Source: an uncultured Clostridia bacterium (GTDB lineage: Bacteria; Bacillota; Clostridia; TANB77; CAG-508). Taken from it: a stretch of DNA of 8,868 bases. The notes under the pieces are model-generated. The model was given only the letters and a program-made list of their open reading frames with translations, was not told where the DNA came from and made no database searches. This document shows positions 6,866 through 8,868 of the stretch, piece by piece (the first letter of the stretch is position 1; each line of letters starts with the position of its first letter). A program made the position numbers and the translations under genes. Where the stretch lies: the NCBI GenBank assembly GCA_947599995.1, contig CANQFW010000058.1, forward strand, positions 1-8,868, written 5' to 3'.

Positions 6866-7894
6866 TTACTTATATAATGCAATCAAAAAAATCTGTACTA
6901 AACCTAGACACCCAAAAACCGGAAAAAGAGTTTTTACCATATTTGAAAATCCAAAATTGCAAAAAAGCACACTCATTATGCACATTATTTTAGCAAACTG
7001 TGTATAACTCTTCTTGTTTTTACAAATGTTTTCTAAAAAGCTCATGCCAATCGAAGTAGCTGTTGTAAAAATCGAAACTAAAATAACCAATCCATATATA
7101 ATTTTAAACTGTGGGAAAACGTTATTCACAACATAAATAACTGGCATTTCCAAAGTATCAAATGGTACATTAACATTTACGAGCAAAAAAAATACACAAA
7201 TAGAAAGGGAAAAAAATATTGCACCTGAAAAAAATGATACAAAAAAAATATCTTTTTTACTCTTAATATAATTTTTTAAACTAACCAAAATAGGCACTAA
7301 AAGTATAATATTATAACTTGCATATATTATTGACTTTCCAATCCATCTAGCCCCATATTTATATTCAAAATTTATTTTATCCATTTGAACAATCGGAATA
7401 TTCTTTATACCTAAATATACTATAAAGCAAATCAAAATTGGAACAATAAGACTATTTAACCTAGTAAGACCTTTTACATCTGTCATAAATACAACATAAG
7501 CAAAAGTGGCAATAAATAGTGCTCCAAAAATATGATTACAACCAAATTCCTGACTGAAATATGCTGCAAATCCGGCTACCATTATAAAAAAAGTAAATAG
7601 TAAAAATATGTTAACTATTGTATTATTAATATAACTCAAATTTAAATACTTATTATTTAAATGATCCCTCCTAAATATTTTTTTAAGAAAATCTGCATAG
7701 TTATCTACATTATTCACATAGGCAATATTCAAAACGTTATATATTATATATGAAATTAGAAAACTACATATTAATAATCCTAAAATACCATAAAGCCCGT
7801 ATTTAAAAAAGAACAAATAAATCTCCTGTCCAGAAGCAAATCCAGCTCCAATAACAGAACCAATTATAGTAAAAATAGCCATAAAAATCACCAT
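6866..7894 (-). CDS. YkvI-like polytopic membrane protein (APC/LeuT-fold type)
   Basis: This 342-residue protein resembles the YkvI family of Bacillus and Clostridia, membrane proteins related to amino-acid/cation transporters of the APC superfamily; the substrate is unknown. The first helix carries the glycine-rich break GSVIGAGFASGQE (12-24), the hallmark of the unwound substrate-binding helix 1 in this fold. About ten hydrophobic segments follow, among them 34-58, 92-116, 121-137, 147-163, 188-206, 217-240, 266-288, 301-316 and 322-340. YASYN (191-195) could be the matching break in helix 6. AAAGG at 7905-7909, ten bases before the ATG, supports the start; an ATG four codons in (7882) is a possible alternative. 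It lies 101 nt above the DUF5711-like gene and below a strong terminator, so it is probably transcribed on its own. No partner gene hints at the transported compound. Confidence 0.75.
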   Translation of the reverse strand: MVIFMAIFTIIGSVIGAGFASGQEIYLFFFKYGLYGILGLLICSFLISYIIYNVLNIAYVNNVDNYADFLKKIFRRDHLNNKYLNLSYINNTIVNIFLLFTFFIMVAGFAAYFSQEFGCNHIFGALFIATFAYVVFMTDVKGLTRLNSLIVPILICFIVYLGIKNIPIVQMDKINFEYKYGARWIGKSIIYASYNIILLVPILVSLKNYIKSKKDIFFVSFFSGAIFFSLSICVFFLLVNVNVPFDTLEMPVIYVVNNVFPQFKIIYGLVILVSIFTTATSIGMSFLENICKNKKSYTQFAKIMCIMSVLFCNFGFSNMVKTLFPVFGCLGLVQIFLIALYK

Positions 7895-7983
7895 TAATTA
7901 CAAACCTTTTCAATTAATTCTATTTTTGTATCATTACATTTATTACATCTTTACCAACATAAAAAGATTTTAGAAATATTTAA

Positions 7984-7992
7984 TTTATACCA
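7984..7992 (-). promoter_or_regulatory. Candidate extended -10 promoter of the YkvI-like gene
   Basis: TGGTATAAA on the - strand is the same nonamer seen upstream of comEA. Transcription would start near 7977, about 83 nt before the ATG. The site begins directly after the terminator of the upstream gene, so any -35 contacts would fall within the terminator hairpin. Confidence 0.35.
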
Positions 7993-8038
7993 AAAACCCT
8001 ATGTTAGTAAATTACAACATTTACTAGCATAGGGTTTT
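7993..8038 (-). terminator. Strong intrinsic terminator of the GldG-like gene
   Basis: A 20-bp stem (7993-8012 with 8019-8038) with a single G-U wobble and a 6-nt loop lies 21 bases after the GldG-like stop. On the - strand the stem ends in four T residues and a fifth T follows at 7992. It is by far the longest hairpin in the window. Confidence 0.88.
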
Positions 8039-8058
8039 CATTATTTTTTAGAATAAAA

Positions 8059-8868
8059 TTATTTTCTTCTACGTCTAACCTGCCAAACAACAATTCCGAT
8101 AAAAATGATTACAGCAGGAGTTATAAATATAATAGTTTGAATTATAGAATTTTCTTTTTCATTAACAGTGTAGTTTTGTGTTTCATCAGTCTTCCTTATT
8201 GTTATAGTATCTTTTCTTTGTGTCAAATAAGAGATAGAGTTTAAAATCACATCTTTGTTATTATATAAATCAACTGCATACATATAATATTGATTGTTTA
8301 CAGGAATCTTCATATCAGATGCAAACTCTTCATTTGAAAAGATAATTAACTCAGATTTTTTATCATCAGAAATATTTTTCGTAACCTTTGCTCCTACGAT
8401 ACTTGAAGATGCTTCTGCATCTTGTGAAACTCTTTCATATGATGTAATATCAAAATTAGTTCTAACAAAAGATTTTTCACCTGTTGATGCAATAGCTTCA
8501 TACTCTACTCCTAACTCTTCTAATTTACCAGCTTCTGCAAATTCAATCTTTCCTGGAATTACTAAGCATGCTTTAATTGCCATATCTATATCACTCATAA
8601 AGCTTGCACTAATATCTGTAATTACAAATTGCGGAGCATTTTGTAACATCTTTGAGGCATCCTGTTCAAACACTCCTCCAAATGAGATTGATATACCATA
8701 TTGTGAAAGTATACTGTTAAAGTTTGGTGTATCAACATCTAAAATATTTTTAGATGTCAAAATCATTAATTTTCCACCTCTATTTATATAATCTAAGATT
8801 TTATCTCTTTCTAATTCAGACAAATCACTTTTTAATGTAGTTATAATTAGAGCATCACAATCTTCTGG
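8059..8868 (-). CDS. GldG-like ABC-transporter auxiliary protein, 5' end outside window
   Basis: The visible 269 residues are the C-terminal part of a protein resembling the GldG family (ABC-type 'gliding motility'/uncharacterised transport auxiliary component). In Firmicutes these proteins accompany an ATPase and a multi-spanning permease; the exported substrate is unknown, and gliding is not implied. Diagnostic stretches are DALIITTLKSDLSELERDKI (6-25), followed by DYINRGGKLMIL, and near the end YNNKDVILNSISYLTQRKD (202-220). One membrane helix lies at about 241-263, with a short RRRRK tail inside the cell. The reading frame stays open to the window edge, so the start is missing; an apparent TTG start at 8823 falls within the conserved domain and is not real. 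The ATPase and permease genes would be expected just beyond the right edge. A strong terminator follows, making this the last gene of its operon. Confidence 0.8.
   Translation of the reverse strand, partial: PEDCDALIITTLKSDLSELERDKILDYINRGGKLMILTSKNILDVDTPNFNSILSQYGISISFGGVFEQDASKMLQNAPQFVITDISASFMSDIDMAIKACLVIPGKIEFAEAGKLEELGVEYEAIASTGEKSFVRTNFDITSYERVSQDAEASSSIVGAKVTKNISDDKKSELIIFSNEEFASDMKIPVNNQYYMYAVDLYNNKDVILNSISYLTQRKDTITIRKTDETQNYTVNEKENSIIQTIIFITPAVIIFIGIVVWQVRRRRK

Noticed and set aside
8294..8791. 165-codon + strand ORF opposite the GldG-like gene
   Set aside because: It lies wholly antisense to a recognised family, shows no domain pattern, and is a reading-frame shadow. The shorter overlapping ORFs at 316-534, 1073-1297, 2636-2881 and 3481-3708 were rejected for the same reason.
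8059..8823. Complete 254-residue protein starting at a TTG codon at 8823
   Set aside because: The frame is open without a stop to the window edge at 8868, and the 15 extra codons continue the conserved GldG-like stretch (DALIITTLKSDL), so the TTG is an internal leucine codon of a truncated gene.
1..8868. CRISPR arrays, tRNA or rRNA genes, insertion sequences, phage genes, defence or toxin-antitoxin modules
   Set aside because: I saw no regularly spaced direct repeats, tRNA-like cloverleaf, transposase, integrase or defence-type domain on either strand.

Overview
The window is chromosomal DNA from an AT-rich, Gram-positive-type bacterium, most likely an uncultured or commensal member of the Clostridia. 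The evidence is the very low GC content, the strong AGGAGG-type ribosome binding sites, and the gene set: DacF-type carboxypeptidase, LytR-CpsA-Psr (LCP) protein with a LytR_C domain, a DUF5711-like protein next to CvpA, and a YkvI-like membrane protein. I cannot fix the genus from the sequence.

Layout, left to right. A dTMP kinase gene (tmk, + strand) ends at a perfect 14-bp-stem hairpin. It converges there on comEA (- strand), the membrane-anchored DNA receptor of natural competence. A 308-bp gene-free region, holding candidate promoters in both directions, separates comEA from the divergent dacF (+), a secreted D-Ala-D-Ala carboxypeptidase. dacF and the LCP gene (-) converge on a 228-bp stretch that holds three hairpins, the first a clear intrinsic terminator. 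Everything to the right is on the - strand. In order of transcription these are: a 5'-truncated GldG-like ABC-transporter auxiliary protein entering from the right edge, a YkvI-like membrane protein, a two-gene unit (membrane-anchored DUF5711-like protein, then cvpA, 21 nt apart), and the LCP protein.

Most of the genes concern the cell envelope: peptidoglycan trimming (DacF), attachment of glycopolymers to the wall (LCP), and several membrane proteins of unknown role. The most useful regulatory observation is that the promoters proposed for the LCP gene and for the DUF5711-cvpA unit have the same TTGCTA -35 hexamer, the same 17-bp spacer and an identical 10-mer over the -35. The LCP promoter also carries a dyad over its -10. 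A second pair of promoters (comEA and the YkvI-like gene) share an extended -10, TGGTATAAA.

I see no RNA gene, CRISPR array, insertion sequence, phage gene or toxin-antitoxin pair. I do not see a clearly new biological system; the least understood part is the DUF5711-CvpA pair.
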